From the NCBI RefSeq assembly GCF_019083995.1, contig NZ_JAHRCU010000021.1, positions 23,943 through 87,942 of the forward strand: a DNA stretch of 64,000 bases, in the 5' to 3' direction. Source of the stretch: Roseococcus sp. SDR. Its GTDB lineage: Bacteria; Pseudomonadota; Alphaproteobacteria; Acetobacterales; Acetobacteraceae. Shown piece after piece: positions 17,298 to 26,527 of this stretch. The translations under genes were made by a program, and so were the position numbers. The first letter of the stretch is position 1. Each line of letters opens with the position of its first letter. The notes below the pieces were generated by a model, which was given only the letters and a program-made list of their open reading frames with translations, ran no database searches and had not been told where the DNA came from.

Positions 17298-18127
17298 TGC
17301 CCCGCCCCTCTCGCGGCGAGTTGCTGCGCAAGTTCCACGACATGGCCGCGCGCAAGGAGCCGATCATCGGTGGCGGCGCGGGCACCGGGCTCTCCGCCAA
17401 GTGCGAAGAGGCGGGCGGCATCGACCTCATCGTCATCTACAACTCCGGCCGCTACCGCATGGCGGGCCGCGGCTCGCTCGCGGGGCTGCTCGCCTACGGC
17501 AACGCCAACGAGATCGTGAAGGAGATGGCGCGCGAGGTGCTGCCCGTCGTCAAGCACACGCCCGTCATCGCGGGCGTCAATGGCACGGATCCCTTCGCGA
17601 TCATGGACCACCTGCTTGATGAGCTGAAGGCGCTGGGCTTCGCGGGCGTGCAGAACTTCCCCACCGTCGGCCTCATCGACGGCACCTTCCGCGCCAATCT
17701 CGAAGAGACGGGCATGGGCTTCGGGCATGAGATCGACATGATCCGCTTGGCCCACGCGAAGGACATGCTGACCACGCCCTACGTGTTCAGCGCCGACAAT
17801 GCGACGGAGATGGCGAAGGCCGGCGCGGACATCCTGGTGCCGCATCTCGGCCTGACGACGGGTGGCGCGATCGGCGCGCAGACCGCGCTCAAGCTCGAGG
17901 ATTGCCCCGCGCTCATCACCGAATGGGCCGAGGCCGCGCGGCGCGTGCGGCCGGACATCCTGGTGCTGTGCCATGGCGGCCCGATCTCCTCGCCCGAGGA
18001 CGCGACCTGGGTGCTGCGCAACACGCCCGGCATCAACGGTTTCTATGGCGCCTCCTCGATGGAGCGCCTGCCGACCGAACTCGCGCTCACCGAGCAGACC
18101 CGCCGCTTCAAGCAGATCACCTTCTGA
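17297..18127 (+). CDS. TIM-barrel protein of the phosphoenolpyruvate hydrolase family
   Basis: 276 residues; ATG overlaps the UPF0261 stop (TGATG). It has the full family pattern: [85 protein letters not shown] and [12 protein letters not shown]. Despite the family name, activity is not settled. It matches the C-terminal TIM-barrel half of plant Tm-1, so the gene pair here is a split version. The regulator at 9023 carries a related barrel as its probable sensor. Confidence 0.9.
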   Translation: MPRPSRGELLRKFHDMAARKEPIIGGGAGTGLSAKCEEAGGIDLIVIYNSGRYRMAGRGSLAGLLAYGNANEIVKEMAREVLPVVKHTPVIAGVNGTDPFAIMDHLLDELKALGFAGVQNFPTVGLIDGTFRANLEETGMGFGHEIDMIRLAHAKDMLTTPYVFSADNATEMAKAGADILVPHLGLTTGGAIGAQTALKLEDCPALITEWAEAARRVRPDILVLCHGGPISSPEDATWVLRNTPGINGFYGASSMERLPTELALTEQTRRFKQITF

Positions 18128-18142
18128 GCAGGAGACGCCGCC

Positions 18143-19057
18143 ATGGCCCGCGCCTACGCCTCCACCATCCTCGACGCCAACATCGCCACCGTCTGGGCGA
18201 CCATCCGTGACTTCAACGGCTTGCCCTCCTGGCACCCGGCCATCGCCCGTTCGGAGATCGAGGACGGGCTCGATTCCGACGTAGTGGGCTGCGTGCGCCG
18301 CTTCTTCCTCCAGGACGGGACGATGGTGCGCGAGCGGCTGCTCTCGCTCTGTGACCGCACCACCAGTTTCACCTACAACTTCGAGACGCCGGCCTTCCCG
18401 GTGACGAACTATCGCGCGCGCGTGCGGCTGATGCCCGTCACCGCTACGGGCCAGACCTTCGCGGAGTGGGAGGCGACCTTCGACGAGGCGCCGGAGGATG
18501 TCGGGAAGTATGTGGACATCATCTCCAACGGCGTGTTCCAGGGCGGCTGGGACGCGCTGAAGAAGGCACTGCCCACGCGCCCGAAGGTGGACGCGCCGCT
18601 GTGGCATGGCTTCCCGCCGAACAAGGTGTGGTGCAGCACGGTCATCCCCGCGCCCGCGAGCGCGGTGTGGAACATCATCCGCGACTTCGCCTCGATGGGC
18701 GAATGGCACCCGGACATCTCGAAGATGAACATGCTGGGCGGCGCGCGGCCGGACAAGGTCTCCGGCACGCGAGACTTCCTGTTCGGCCCGGGCCACCTGA
18801 ACGAGGTGCTCCTGCACCTCGATGACGAGGAGATGAGCTACTCCTACTACATCACGAAGTGTGAGCTGCCCTGGGTGCGCTACGTCAGCGGCCCGCGGCT
18901 GTGGCGCGTGACCGATGGCGACCGGTGCTTCGCCACCTGGTGGGGCGACTGGGCGGCGGCCGCGCAGGATGACCTCTCGCTCATCCCGACCGCCGAGAAC
19001 GCCGTGTATCTCAAGGCCTATGAGACGGTTGCAGCGCGCCTGGCCGGAGGGCGCTGA
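18143..19057 (+). CDS. Tandem SRPBCC-domain protein
   Basis: 304 residues from ATG 18143 with AGGAGA upstream. Two START/Bet v 1-like (SRPBCC) units are visible, each opening with the same strand-helix pattern: residues 1-145 (ASTILDANIATVWATIRDFNGLPSWHPAIARSEIEDG) and about 155-304 (CSTVIPAPASAVWNIIRDFASMGEWHPDISKMNM). Each would form a hydrophobic ligand pocket. There is no signal peptide, so it is cytoplasmic. Possible roles are binding, cyclising or dehydrating an intermediate of the island's pathway; none can be chosen. Confidence 0.85.
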   Translation: MARAYASTILDANIATVWATIRDFNGLPSWHPAIARSEIEDGLDSDVVGCVRRFFLQDGTMVRERLLSLCDRTTSFTYNFETPAFPVTNYRARVRLMPVTATGQTFAEWEATFDEAPEDVGKYVDIISNGVFQGGWDALKKALPTRPKVDAPLWHGFPPNKVWCSTVIPAPASAVWNIIRDFASMGEWHPDISKMNMLGGARPDKVSGTRDFLFGPGHLNEVLLHLDDEEMSYSYYITKCELPWVRYVSGPRLWRVTDGDRCFATWWGDWAAAAQDDLSLIPTAENAVYLKAYETVAARLAGGR

Positions 19058-19058
19058 C

Positions 19059-20033
19059 ATGCCGCAGGCCGTCATCATCGAAGCCACCGGCGGTCCCGAG
19101 GTGCTACGCCCCGCCGAGCACGAGCCGGGCGCGCCGGGCGAAGGCCAGGTGCGGCTGCGCCAGACCGCGATCGGCGTGAACTACATCGACGTCTATCACC
19201 GCACCGGCCTCTACCCGCTGCCCGGCCTGCCCGCGATCATCGGCATGGAGGGCGCGGGCGTCGTCGAGGCGGTGGGCCCCGGCGTGAGCGACCTCGCGCC
19301 CGGCGACCGCGTCGCCTATGCCTGCCCGCCCACGGGGGCCTATGCGTCGGTGCGCCTCGCGCCCGCCGCGCAGATGGTGAAGCTGCCGGAGGCGATCAAC
19401 GACGAGGTCGCGGCCTCCATCATGCTGAAGGGCATGACAGCGCAGTATCTGCTGCACGACACGGCGCCGGTGCGCGCCGGTGACTTCGTGCTGGTGCACG
19501 CGGCGGCGGGCGGCGTCGGGCTGCTGCTCTGCCAATGGGCGAAGCATCTCGGCTGCACGGTGATCGGCACCGCCAGCACCGAGGAGAAGGCGGCCCTCGC
19601 CCGCGCCCATGGCTGCGACCACCCGATCGTCACGCGCGGCGGGGATTTCGCGGCGCGGGTGAAGGAGATCACGGGCGGCGCGGGCTGCCGCGTGATCTAC
19701 GACGGCATCGGGCGCGACAGCTTCGCGGGCTCGATGGAGAGCCTCGCCATGTGCGGCCGCCTCGTCTCCTTCGGCCAGGCGAGCGGCCCCATCGAGCCCA
19801 TCGCGCCGGGGCTGCTCTCGGCCAAGTCGGCCAGCCTCTCGCGCCCGGTGCTGTTCCACTACACGGCGAAGCGGCCGGAGCTGCTGCGGATCGCGGGCGC
19901 GCTGTTCGAGGTGATCGCCTCGGGCGCCGTGAAGGTCGAGCCGCCGCGGCGCTACGCGCTGGCGGAGGCCGCCCAGGCCCATGCCGATCTCGAGGGGCGG
20001 CGCACCACCGGCTCGCTGGTGCTGGTGCCCTGA
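19059..20033 (+). CDS. NADPH:quinone oxidoreductase-type zinc-independent medium-chain dehydrogenase
   Basis: 324 residues from ATG 19059 with GGAGG at 19046-19050. It matches the QOR subfamily: QTAIGVNYIDVYHRTGLYPLPGLPAIIGMEGAGVVEAVG, GMTAQYLLHD and the nucleotide-binding HAAAGGVGLLLCQWAKHLG. Zinc ligands of classical alcohol dehydrogenases are absent. It reduces quinones or an alpha,beta-unsaturated carbonyl with NADPH. Within this operon it may act on an enone intermediate; that is inference. Confidence 0.9.
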   Translation: MPQAVIIEATGGPEVLRPAEHEPGAPGEGQVRLRQTAIGVNYIDVYHRTGLYPLPGLPAIIGMEGAGVVEAVGPGVSDLAPGDRVAYACPPTGAYASVRLAPAAQMVKLPEAINDEVAASIMLKGMTAQYLLHDTAPVRAGDFVLVHAAAGGVGLLLCQWAKHLGCTVIGTASTEEKAALARAHGCDHPIVTRGGDFAARVKEITGGAGCRVIYDGIGRDSFAGSMESLAMCGRLVSFGQASGPIEPIAPGLLSAKSASLSRPVLFHYTAKRPELLRIAGALFEVIASGAVKVEPPRRYALAEAAQAHADLEGRRTTGSLVLVP

Positions 20034-20059
20034 CCGACAGCAACGGGAGGACGTGCAGG

Positions 20060-21115
20060 ATGCGAACCATCAAGGGCCCCGCCATTTTCCTCGCGCAGTT
20101 CGCGGGGGATGAGGCGCCGTTCAACTCGCTCGACGCGATCGCCGCCTGGGCGGCCTCGCTCGGCTTCAAGGGCGTGCAGATCCCCTCCTGGGACGCGCGG
20201 CTCTTCGACCTCGCCAAGGCCGCCGAAAGCCGCGCCTATTGCGAGGAGGTGCAGGGCACGCTCGCGAAGCACGGGCTGGTGGTGACGGAGCTGTCCACGC
20301 ATCTGCAGGGCCAGCTCGTCGCCGTGCATCCGGCCTATGACGCGGCCTTCGATGGCTTCGCCGCACCCGCCGTGCGCGGCAACCCCGCGGCGCGGCAGGA
20401 ATGGGCGGTGGAGCAGATGCGCCTCGCCGCCCGCGCCTCCCGCAACCTGGGGCTGACGGCGCATGCGAGCTTCTCGGGCGCGCTGGCCTGGCCCTTCGTC
20501 TATCCCTGGCCGCAACGGCCGGCGGGCCTCGTCGAGACGGCCTTCGCGGAGCTGGCGCGGCGCTGGCGGCCCATCCTGGACGCCTTCGACGAGGCGGGCG
20601 TGGATGTCTGCTACGAGATCCACCCGGGCGAGGACCTGCATGATGGGGCCTCCTTCGAGATGTTCCTAGACGCGGTGGGGAACCACCCGCGCGCGAACAT
20701 CCTCTACGACCCCAGCCACTTCGTGCTGCAGGCGCTCGATCACCTGGCCTTCCTCGACATCTACCGCGAGCGCATCCGCATGTTCCACGTCAAGGACGCG
20801 GAGTTCCGGCCCACCGGGCGCGTCGGCGTCTATGGCGGCTACCAGCCCTGGGTGGATCGCGCGGGGCGCTTCCGTTCGCTCGGCGATGGGCAGGTGGACT
20901 TCAAGGGCGTCTTCTCCAAGCTCGCGCAATACGGCTTCGACGGCTGGGCGGTGCTGGAGTGGGAGTGCTGCCTGAAGCACCCCGAGGACGGCGCGCGCGA
21001 GGGCGCGAAGTTCATCGCCGAGCACATCATCCGCGTGACCGAGAAGGCCTTCGACGACTTCGCCTCCGGCGGCACCGACGAGGCGGCGAACCGCAAGCTG
21101 CTGGGGATCGGCTGA
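20060..21115 (+). CDS. Sugar phosphate isomerase/epimerase (xylose isomerase-like TIM barrel)
   Basis: 351 residues from ATG 20060 preceded by GGGAGG at 20045-20050. AP_endonuc_2/xylose isomerase-like barrel: WAASLGFKGVQIPSW, VVTELSTHLQGQLV, VCYEIHPGEDLHDG (metal Glu), ILYDPSHFVLQ (metal Asp and His), FHVKDAEFRPTGRVGVYGGYQPW (metal His and Asp) and VLEWECC (metal Glu). A divalent-metal keto-aldose isomerisation or 3-epimerisation is likely. It is translationally coupled to the Gfo/Idh/MocA gene, a common pair for oxidation then epimerisation of sugars. Confidence 0.88.
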   Translation: MRTIKGPAIFLAQFAGDEAPFNSLDAIAAWAASLGFKGVQIPSWDARLFDLAKAAESRAYCEEVQGTLAKHGLVVTELSTHLQGQLVAVHPAYDAAFDGFAAPAVRGNPAARQEWAVEQMRLAARASRNLGLTAHASFSGALAWPFVYPWPQRPAGLVETAFAELARRWRPILDAFDEAGVDVCYEIHPGEDLHDGASFEMFLDAVGNHPRANILYDPSHFVLQALDHLAFLDIYRERIRMFHVKDAEFRPTGRVGVYGGYQPWVDRAGRFRSLGDGQVDFKGVFSKLAQYGFDGWAVLEWECCLKHPEDGAREGAKFIAEHIIRVTEKAFDDFASGGTDEAANRKLLGIG

Positions 21116-22251
21116 TGGCGCGCCGCATCCGCTACGCGATGGTGGGCGGCGGGCGCGGCGCCTTCATCGGCGGCGTGCACCGCATGGCCGCACGCCTCGA
21201 CGACCGGTTCGAGCTGGTGGCCGGCGCCCTCGCCTCCGATCCCGCACGGGCCATCGAGAGCGCCGCGGATCTCGGCATCCGCGGCTACCCCGATTTCGCG
21301 GCGATGATCGCGGGCGAGGCCGCCCGGCCCGACGGGGCGGAGGCCGTCTCCATCGTCACGCCCAACCACATGCACCACGCGCCCGCGAAGGCGGCGCTGG
21401 AGGCCGGCTTCGACGTCATCTGCGACAAGCCGCTGGCACTTACGGTCGCGGAAGCCGAAGACCTGGTGGAGACGGTGCGCCGCACGGGCCGGGTCTTCGT
21501 GCTCACGCACAACTACTCGGGCCATCCGATGGTGCGTCAGGCGCGCGCCATGGTCGCGGCTGGCGAGCTGGGCGCCATCCGCGTGGTGCAGGTGGAGTAT
21601 CCGCAGGACTGGCTCTCCACGAAGCTCGAGGACACGGGCCAGAAGCAGGCCGGCTGGCGCACCGACCCGGCGCGGGCGGGGCTCGGCGGCTCGCTCGGGG
21701 ACCTCGGCACCCACGCGCATCACCTCGCGGAATTCGTCACCGGACTGCGCGTCGAAAGCGTGCTGGCGGACCTGCAGAGCTTCGTGGAGGGCCGGCCGGT
21801 GGACGACAATGCGCAGCTGCTGCTGCGCTTCGCCGGCGGCGCGCGCGGCATGCTCTGGTCCTCCCAGGTCGCGCCCGGCAACGAGAACGCGCTGCGCCTG
21901 CGCGTCTATGCCGAGAAGGGCGGCCTCGCCTGGAGCCAGGAGCACCCGAACCAGCTGCTCCACACGCCGCTGGGCGAGGCGCCGCGCGTACTGGCGCGCG
22001 CCGTGGGCGCGCTGCACCCGGCCGCGGGCCATGCCACGCGCATCCCGGCTGGCCATCCTGAAGGCTATCTGGAGGCCTTCGCCCAGCTCTACCGCGACGC
22101 GGCCGAGCAGATCGCCGCACGGCGTGAGGGCCGCGCGCCCGACCCGCTCTGCTGCGCCACGCCGACGGTGGAGGATGGGCTGCGCGGCATGCGCTTCGTC
22201 GCCGCCGCCGTCGCCTCCTCCCGGGCGGGCGGCGCCTGGACGCCGGTCTGA
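21115..22251 (+). CDS. Gfo/Idh/MocA family oxidoreductase
   Basis: 378 residues; ATG overlaps the previous stop (TGATG). The N-terminal Rossmann region is AMVGGGRGAFIGGVH and the family signature is the CDKPLALTVAEAEDLV stretch with its catalytic Lys. The C-terminal domain has SLGDLGTHAHHLAEFVTG, with the substrate-binding His. NAD(P)-dependent oxidation of a sugar, inositol or sugar acid is expected. With the adjacent isomerase it likely interconverts a carbohydrate before the xylA/xylB steps or in a parallel route. Confidence 0.9.
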   Translation: MARRIRYAMVGGGRGAFIGGVHRMAARLDDRFELVAGALASDPARAIESAADLGIRGYPDFAAMIAGEAARPDGAEAVSIVTPNHMHHAPAKAALEAGFDVICDKPLALTVAEAEDLVETVRRTGRVFVLTHNYSGHPMVRQARAMVAAGELGAIRVVQVEYPQDWLSTKLEDTGQKQAGWRTDPARAGLGGSLGDLGTHAHHLAEFVTGLRVESVLADLQSFVEGRPVDDNAQLLLRFAGGARGMLWSSQVAPGNENALRLRVYAEKGGLAWSQEHPNQLLHTPLGEAPRVLARAVGALHPAAGHATRIPAGHPEGYLEAFAQLYRDAAEQIAARREGRAPDPLCCATPTVEDGLRGMRFVAAAVASSRAGGAWTPV

Positions 22252-22259
22252 CCCGCGCG

Positions 22260-23681
22260 ATGTTCCTGGGCGTGGACCTCGGTACCTCGGCCGTGAAGGC
22301 GGTGCTGCTGGACGCGGCGGGGGGGCTGGCCGCCCAGGCCTCCGCGCCGCTCGCCGTCAGCCGGCCGCAGCCACGATGGTCCGAGCAGGACCCCGAGGAT
22401 TGGTGGCGCGCGGCGACCCTTGCCGTCCTCGCCCTGCCCGAGGCGCTGCGCGCGCGCGTCATGGCCGTGGGACTCTCCGGCCAGATGCACGGCGCGGTGC
22501 TGCTGGACGGCCAGGATCGCGTGCTGCGCCCCGCCATCCTCTGGAATGACGGGCGCGCGGCGGCGGAATGCGCCGCACTCAACGCGGCGGCGCGGCGCAT
22601 CGCGGGCAACCGCGCGATGCCCGGCTTCACCGCGCCCAAGCTGCTCTGGGCGCGGGCGCGGGAGCCAGGGGTCTTCGCGGCCACGCGCCGCGTGCTGCTG
22701 CCGAAGGACTGGCTGCGCCTGCGCCTGACGGGCGAGGCGGTCTCCGAGATGTCGGACGCGGCGGGCACGCTCTGGCTCGACGTCGCGGCGCGCGACTGGT
22801 CGGAGGAGATGCTGGCGCTCACCGGCCTCTCCCGCGCCGCGATGCCGCGCCTCGTGGAGGGCAGCGCCGTCTCGGCGCGCGTCACCGCGGAGGATTGGGG
22901 CATCCCGCGCGGCGTGCCCGTCGCGGGCGGGGCGGGCGACAACGCCGCCGGCGCCGTCGGGCTTGGCTGCGTCACGCCCGGCGAGGCCTTCGTCTCGCTC
23001 GGCACCTCGGGCGTGATCTTCGTGGCCGATGCCACGCCGCGCCCCGATCCCGCGCGGACGGTGCACGCCTTCTGCCACGCGCTGCCGGGCCTTTGGCACC
23101 GGATGGCCGTGATCCTCTCGGCCGGCGGCGCGCTGGCCTGGGCGGCAACGGTGCTGGGCGCGGAGGAGGCGGTGCTGGCGGCGGAGGCCGAGGCGGCCGC
23201 ACCAAGCCGCGTCCTCTTCCTTCCCTACCTCGCGGGCGAGCGCACACCGCATGACGATGCCGCCGCCTGCGGCACCTGGTTCGGGCTGGAGGCGGGCACG
23301 ACGCGCGGCCAGATGGCACGCGCCGTGATGCAGGGCGTGGCCTTCGCGCTGGCCGATGGGCTGGCGGCGCTGGAGGCGGAGGGCGGGCGCATCCCGCGCC
23401 TTTCCCTCATCGGCGGCGGTGCGCGCTCGACGCTCTGGGCGCGGCTGCTGGCGGCCGCCCTCGACCGTCCGCTCGACCTTGTGGCCGACCCCGGCGTGGG
23501 GCCGGCGCTGGGCGCGGCGCGGCTCGCCATGATCGCCGCCGGCGCCGAGGTGCGCGCGGTCTGCACGCGGCCGCCCGTCACCGGCGAGGTGCTCCCCGAA
23601 CCCGCACTGGCGGAGGGACGCGACGCCTGGCGCCGCCTCTATCCGCTGCTCCGCCCGCTCATGCAGGAGACCGCCCGATGA
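22260..23681 (+). CDS. xylB: Xylulokinase
   Basis: 473 residues in the FGGY kinase fold: [17 protein letters not shown] at the N-terminus, [13 protein letters not shown] (substrate loop typical of XylB), [13 protein letters not shown], a [14 protein letters not shown] region and [11 protein letters not shown], then [16 protein letters not shown]. It phosphorylates D-xylulose to xylulose 5-phosphate in the cytoplasm. The gene starts 8 bases after the oxidoreductase and overlaps xylA by 4 bases. Confidence 0.93.
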   Translation: MFLGVDLGTSAVKAVLLDAAGGLAAQASAPLAVSRPQPRWSEQDPEDWWRAATLAVLALPEALRARVMAVGLSGQMHGAVLLDGQDRVLRPAILWNDGRAAAECAALNAAARRIAGNRAMPGFTAPKLLWARAREPGVFAATRRVLLPKDWLRLRLTGEAVSEMSDAAGTLWLDVAARDWSEEMLALTGLSRAAMPRLVEGSAVSARVTAEDWGIPRGVPVAGGAGDNAAGAVGLGCVTPGEAFVSLGTSGVIFVADATPRPDPARTVHAFCHALPGLWHRMAVILSAGGALAWAATVLGAEEAVLAAEAEAAAPSRVLFLPYLAGERTPHDDAAACGTWFGLEAGTTRGQMARAVMQGVAFALADGLAALEAEGGRIPRLSLIGGGARSTLWARLLAAALDRPLDLVADPGVGPALGAARLAMIAAGAEVRAVCTRPPVTGEVLPEPALAEGRDAWRRLYPLLRPLMQETAR

Positions 23682-24967
23682 GTACGATCTTCGACGCGCT
23701 GCCGCGCGTGCCCTTCATCGCGCCCGACAGCCGCGAGGAGCTGTGCTTCCGCCACTGGCGCCCGGAGGAGGTGGTGCTCGGCCGCCCGATGGGCGACTGG
23801 CTGCGTCCGGCCGTCGCCTACTGGCACAGCTTCGTGGGCACCGGGGCCGATCCCTTCGGCGCGCCCACCCTGCCGCGCCCCTGGGACGACAGCATGGACG
23901 GCGCCCGCGCGAAGGCCGAGGCCGCCTTCGCCTTCATGGAGCGGCTGGGCCTGCCCTTCTTCTGCTTCCACGACCGCGACGTGGCGCCGGAGGGCGCGAG
24001 CCTGCGCGAAGGTGTGCGCCACCTCGACGCGATGGCCGAGGTGCTGCAGGCCCACATGGCGCGCACCGGCATCCGGCTGCTCTGGGGCACGGCCAACCTC
24101 TTCTCTCACCCGCGCTACATGGCGGGGGCGGCCACCAACCCCGACCCCGAGGTCTTCGCCTGCGCCTGCGTGCAGGTGCGCCACGCCATGGAGGTGACGC
24201 AGCGGCTCGGCGGCGAGAACTACGTGCTCTGGGGCGGGCGCGAGGGCTACGACACGCTGCTCAACACCGACTTGGCGCGGGAGGACGCGCAGCTCGGCCG
24301 CTTCCTCAACCTCGTCGTCGAGCACAAACACCGCATCGGCTTCACGGGCACGCTGCTGATCGAGCCCAAGCCGCATGAGCCGACGAAGCACCAGTACGAC
24401 CGCGACGTGGCCACCGTGTACGGCTTTCTCGCCCGGCACCGCCTGCTGGGCGAGGTGAAGGTCAACATCGAGGCGAACCACGCGACGCTCGCCGGCCATT
24501 CCTTCGAGCATGAGATCGCCATGGCGGCGTCGCTCGGGCTGCTCGGCTCCGTGGACATCAACCGCGGGGATCCGCAGAACGGCTGGGACACGGACCAGTT
24601 CCCGACCAACGCCCAGGAGCTGGTGCCGGCCATGCTGGAAATCCTGCGCGCGGGCGGCCTCGGCAGCGGCGGGTTCAACTTCGACGCCAAGCTGCGCCGC
24701 CAGTCGGTCGCGGTGGATGACCTGCTGCACGCCCATGTGGGCGGGATGGACAGCTGCGCCGAGGCGCTGCGCTGGGCGGCAAGGCTGATCGAGGATGGCC
24801 GCCTCGAGACCGCGCGGCGCGCGCGCTACGCCGGCGAGCCCTGGACGGGGACGCTCGCGGACATCGCCGACGCGGCCCTGGCGCGCGACATCGCGCCGCA
24901 GCCGCGCTCTGGCCGTCAGGAGAGGCTCGAGAACCTGGTCGCTGCCGCTGCGCGACCCAGCGCCTGA
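23678..24967 (+). CDS. xylA: Xylose isomerase
   Basis: 429 residues, the usual length for group II xylose isomerase. Key blocks are [28 protein letters not shown] (active-site His and Asp), [33 protein letters not shown] (metal Glu with Lys and His), [33 protein letters not shown] and [13 protein letters not shown]. It converts D-xylose to D-xylulose with a divalent metal. It is the last gene of the island; no dedicated XylFGH transporter is nearby, so the Liv-type importer may serve the pathway. Confidence 0.94.
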   Translation: MSTIFDALPRVPFIAPDSREELCFRHWRPEEVVLGRPMGDWLRPAVAYWHSFVGTGADPFGAPTLPRPWDDSMDGARAKAEAAFAFMERLGLPFFCFHDRDVAPEGASLREGVRHLDAMAEVLQAHMARTGIRLLWGTANLFSHPRYMAGAATNPDPEVFACACVQVRHAMEVTQRLGGENYVLWGGREGYDTLLNTDLAREDAQLGRFLNLVVEHKHRIGFTGTLLIEPKPHEPTKHQYDRDVATVYGFLARHRLLGEVKVNIEANHATLAGHSFEHEIAMAASLGLLGSVDINRGDPQNGWDTDQFPTNAQELVPAMLEILRAGGLGSGGFNFDAKLRRQSVAVDDLLHAHVGGMDSCAEALRWAARLIEDGRLETARRARYAGEPWTGTLADIADAALARDIAPQPRSGRQERLENLVAAAARPSA

Positions 24968-25133
24968 CCGTCCGTCCATCGAGGGAGGCGGCGGAGGGCT
25001 CTTCAGCCTGCCCCCGCTCGTCGAGCATCGCCGGTTGGGTCTCAGATCAGCGTGGTCCTGCCCTGAAATCTGGTCGGGCGGGAGCGGGAGCTTTTCGGAC
25101 ACGATGATCCTCCGAGCAGGGGGGGGCGGTGCC

Positions 25134-25400
25134 ATGAAGCAAGGACGATATACCGACGAACTGATCGCCTTTGCGCTGCGGCAGGCCGAGGGCGGCACGG
25201 CGGTGACCAAGATCTGCCGGAAGCTCGGGATTTCGGAGCCGACCTTCTGCCGGTGGAAGAAGCAGTTCGCCGGGATGAGCGTCGTGGAGATCCGCCGGCT
25301 GAAGCAGCTCGAGGAGGAGAACGCCAAGCTCAAGCGGCTGGCGGCCGACCTGAGCCTGGACAAGAACATGCCGCAGGATGTCCTGCGAAAAACATGGTGA
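25134..25400 (+). pseudogene. IS3-family OrfA remnant (orphan)
   Basis: 88 codons, ATG 25134 to 25400: a near-complete OrfA HTH (YTDELIAFALRQAEGGTAVTKICRKLGISEPTFCRWKKQF) and zipper (EIRRLKQLEEENAKLKRLAADLSLDKN). The matching OrfB is absent: the sequence passes at about 25405 directly into another, inverted IS relic. It differs from the OrfA at 7921, so it is a separate IS type. The 165 bases between xylA and this start hold nothing recognisable. Confidence 0.8.
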
Positions 25401-25405
25401 GGCCC

Positions 25406-25631
25406 GCCCTCCGCCGCGACGTGGTGCGCCACCGGTAGTGCGTCGGCGCCGTCACCCCGATCGCGCGCACCGCCTCCGCCACCGTCCTCCACTGACCGAT
25501 CAGCACCTCGGCCTGCCGGAGCTTCGCCACGATCTCCTCCGGCGTGTGCGCGTTCTTCCGCGCCATCCCAGTCCCCCCTTCGCTGCTGCCGGATTACATC
25601 ACCGGCGGACCGCTTCTACGGGGGCAGGTCA
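25406..25631 (-). mobile_element. IS3-family end with truncated orfA (second relic, inverted)
   Basis: On the minus strand an OrfA starts at 25566 (MARKNAHTPEEIVAKLRQAE..., GVTAPTHYRWR) and loses homology after about 47 codons at the junction with the plus-strand relic. Upstream of it, 25567-25631 is the IS terminal region ending in GGGGCAGGTCA, the inverted-repeat tip. About 70 bp of this end are closely similar to the relic at 50255-50325. The remaining 130 bases to btuD show nothing recognised. Confidence 0.72.
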
Positions 25632-25762
25632 AGCCCGGATGGCGTTTGTTTCTCATGCCAAGGATGAGGTGCGACTTGGTACGCACAGTCTCTTGAGCCG
25701 TTGCCCCATCCGCCGACAAAGCTTGCGTCGCCGCCCATAGCGAAGCGACCCGAGCTTCCACG

Positions 25763-26527
25763 TCAGCCCTGCGGCCTACGCACCGCCAACACCACCGCGG
25801 AGCCGTCCGCTGCGTGAAGGCGCTCAAATTCGATCCCAAAGATGTCCTCCAGCACACCCGGAGCGGACATGGCGGATGGCACGCCCTCGCCGCGGATGCG
25901 ACCGCCGCCCATCGCAGCGATGCGGTCGCACCAGCGGAAGGCCAGGTTCAGGTCGTGGACCACGACGGCCACCGCCGCACCCATTGCCGCGCGGCCTTTC
26001 AGCAGCGCCATCAGGGCGGCGGCTTGGCCGATGTCCAGTGCGGCAGCTGGCTCATCCGCCAGGATCACGCCCGGCGAGGGGGCGAGCACGGCGGCCGCGA
26101 GGCTGCGCCCCCTTTCGCCTCCAGAAAGGCTTGACCACCGGCGCTCCAGCAGCGGCTCGAGCCCGTGCTGGGCTGCCAGGGCGGAAAGGCCCGCCATGCC
26201 CTGCGGCGTTCGATCCAGGCCAAGGCGAAGCAATTCCGTGACGCGATAATCCCAGTGCGGCGTGAAATGCTGCGGAAGGTAGCCCAGCCGCCTTGCCCTT
26301 TCGTGGGCCGGCCATTGCATCAGCGGCCGGCCGAGCAAGGTGATCTCGCCCCGGTCAGGCCGGTCCAGCCCCGCGAGCATCCGTACAAGCGTGGATTTTC
26401 CGGCGCCATTCGGGCCAATGATGCCAAGCACCTCGCCGGATCTGAGCGCCAGCGAGGCCGCCTCGACCAATGTCTTGCCGCCTGCCCAGCGGCTAACATC
26501 CCTTGCCTGCAGGGCCACGCCGCTCAT
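25763..26527 (-). CDS. btuD: Cobalamin-type ABC transporter ATPase (BtuD-like)
   Basis: 254 residues from ATG at 26527; the longer upstream in-frame extension is antisense to the permease gene and was rejected. Walker A is GPNGAGKST, signature LSGGERGRSLAAAVLA, Walker B VILADEPAAALD, with VVHDLNLAFRWCD. FecE/BtuD/HmuV-type. It is the last gene of the B12 uptake operon under the cobalamin riboswitch, which supports B12 over haem or siderophore as substrate. Start overlaps the permease stop (ATGA). Confidence 0.88.
   Translation of the reverse strand: MSGVALQARDVSRWAGGKTLVEAASLALRSGEVLGIIGPNGAGKSTLVRMLAGLDRPDRGEITLLGRPLMQWPAHERARRLGYLPQHFTPHWDYRVTELLRLGLDRTPQGMAGLSALAAQHGLEPLLERRWSSLSGGERGRSLAAAVLAPSPGVILADEPAAALDIGQAAALMALLKGRAAMGAAVAVVVHDLNLAFRWCDRIAAMGGGRIRGEGVPSAMSAPGVLEDIFGIEFERLHAADGSAVVLAVRRPQG

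Noticed and set aside
25594..25857. Minus-strand frame of 87 codons overlapping the btuD 3' end
   Set aside because: No recognisable domain, and it overlaps btuD and the IS tip; probably a shadow.
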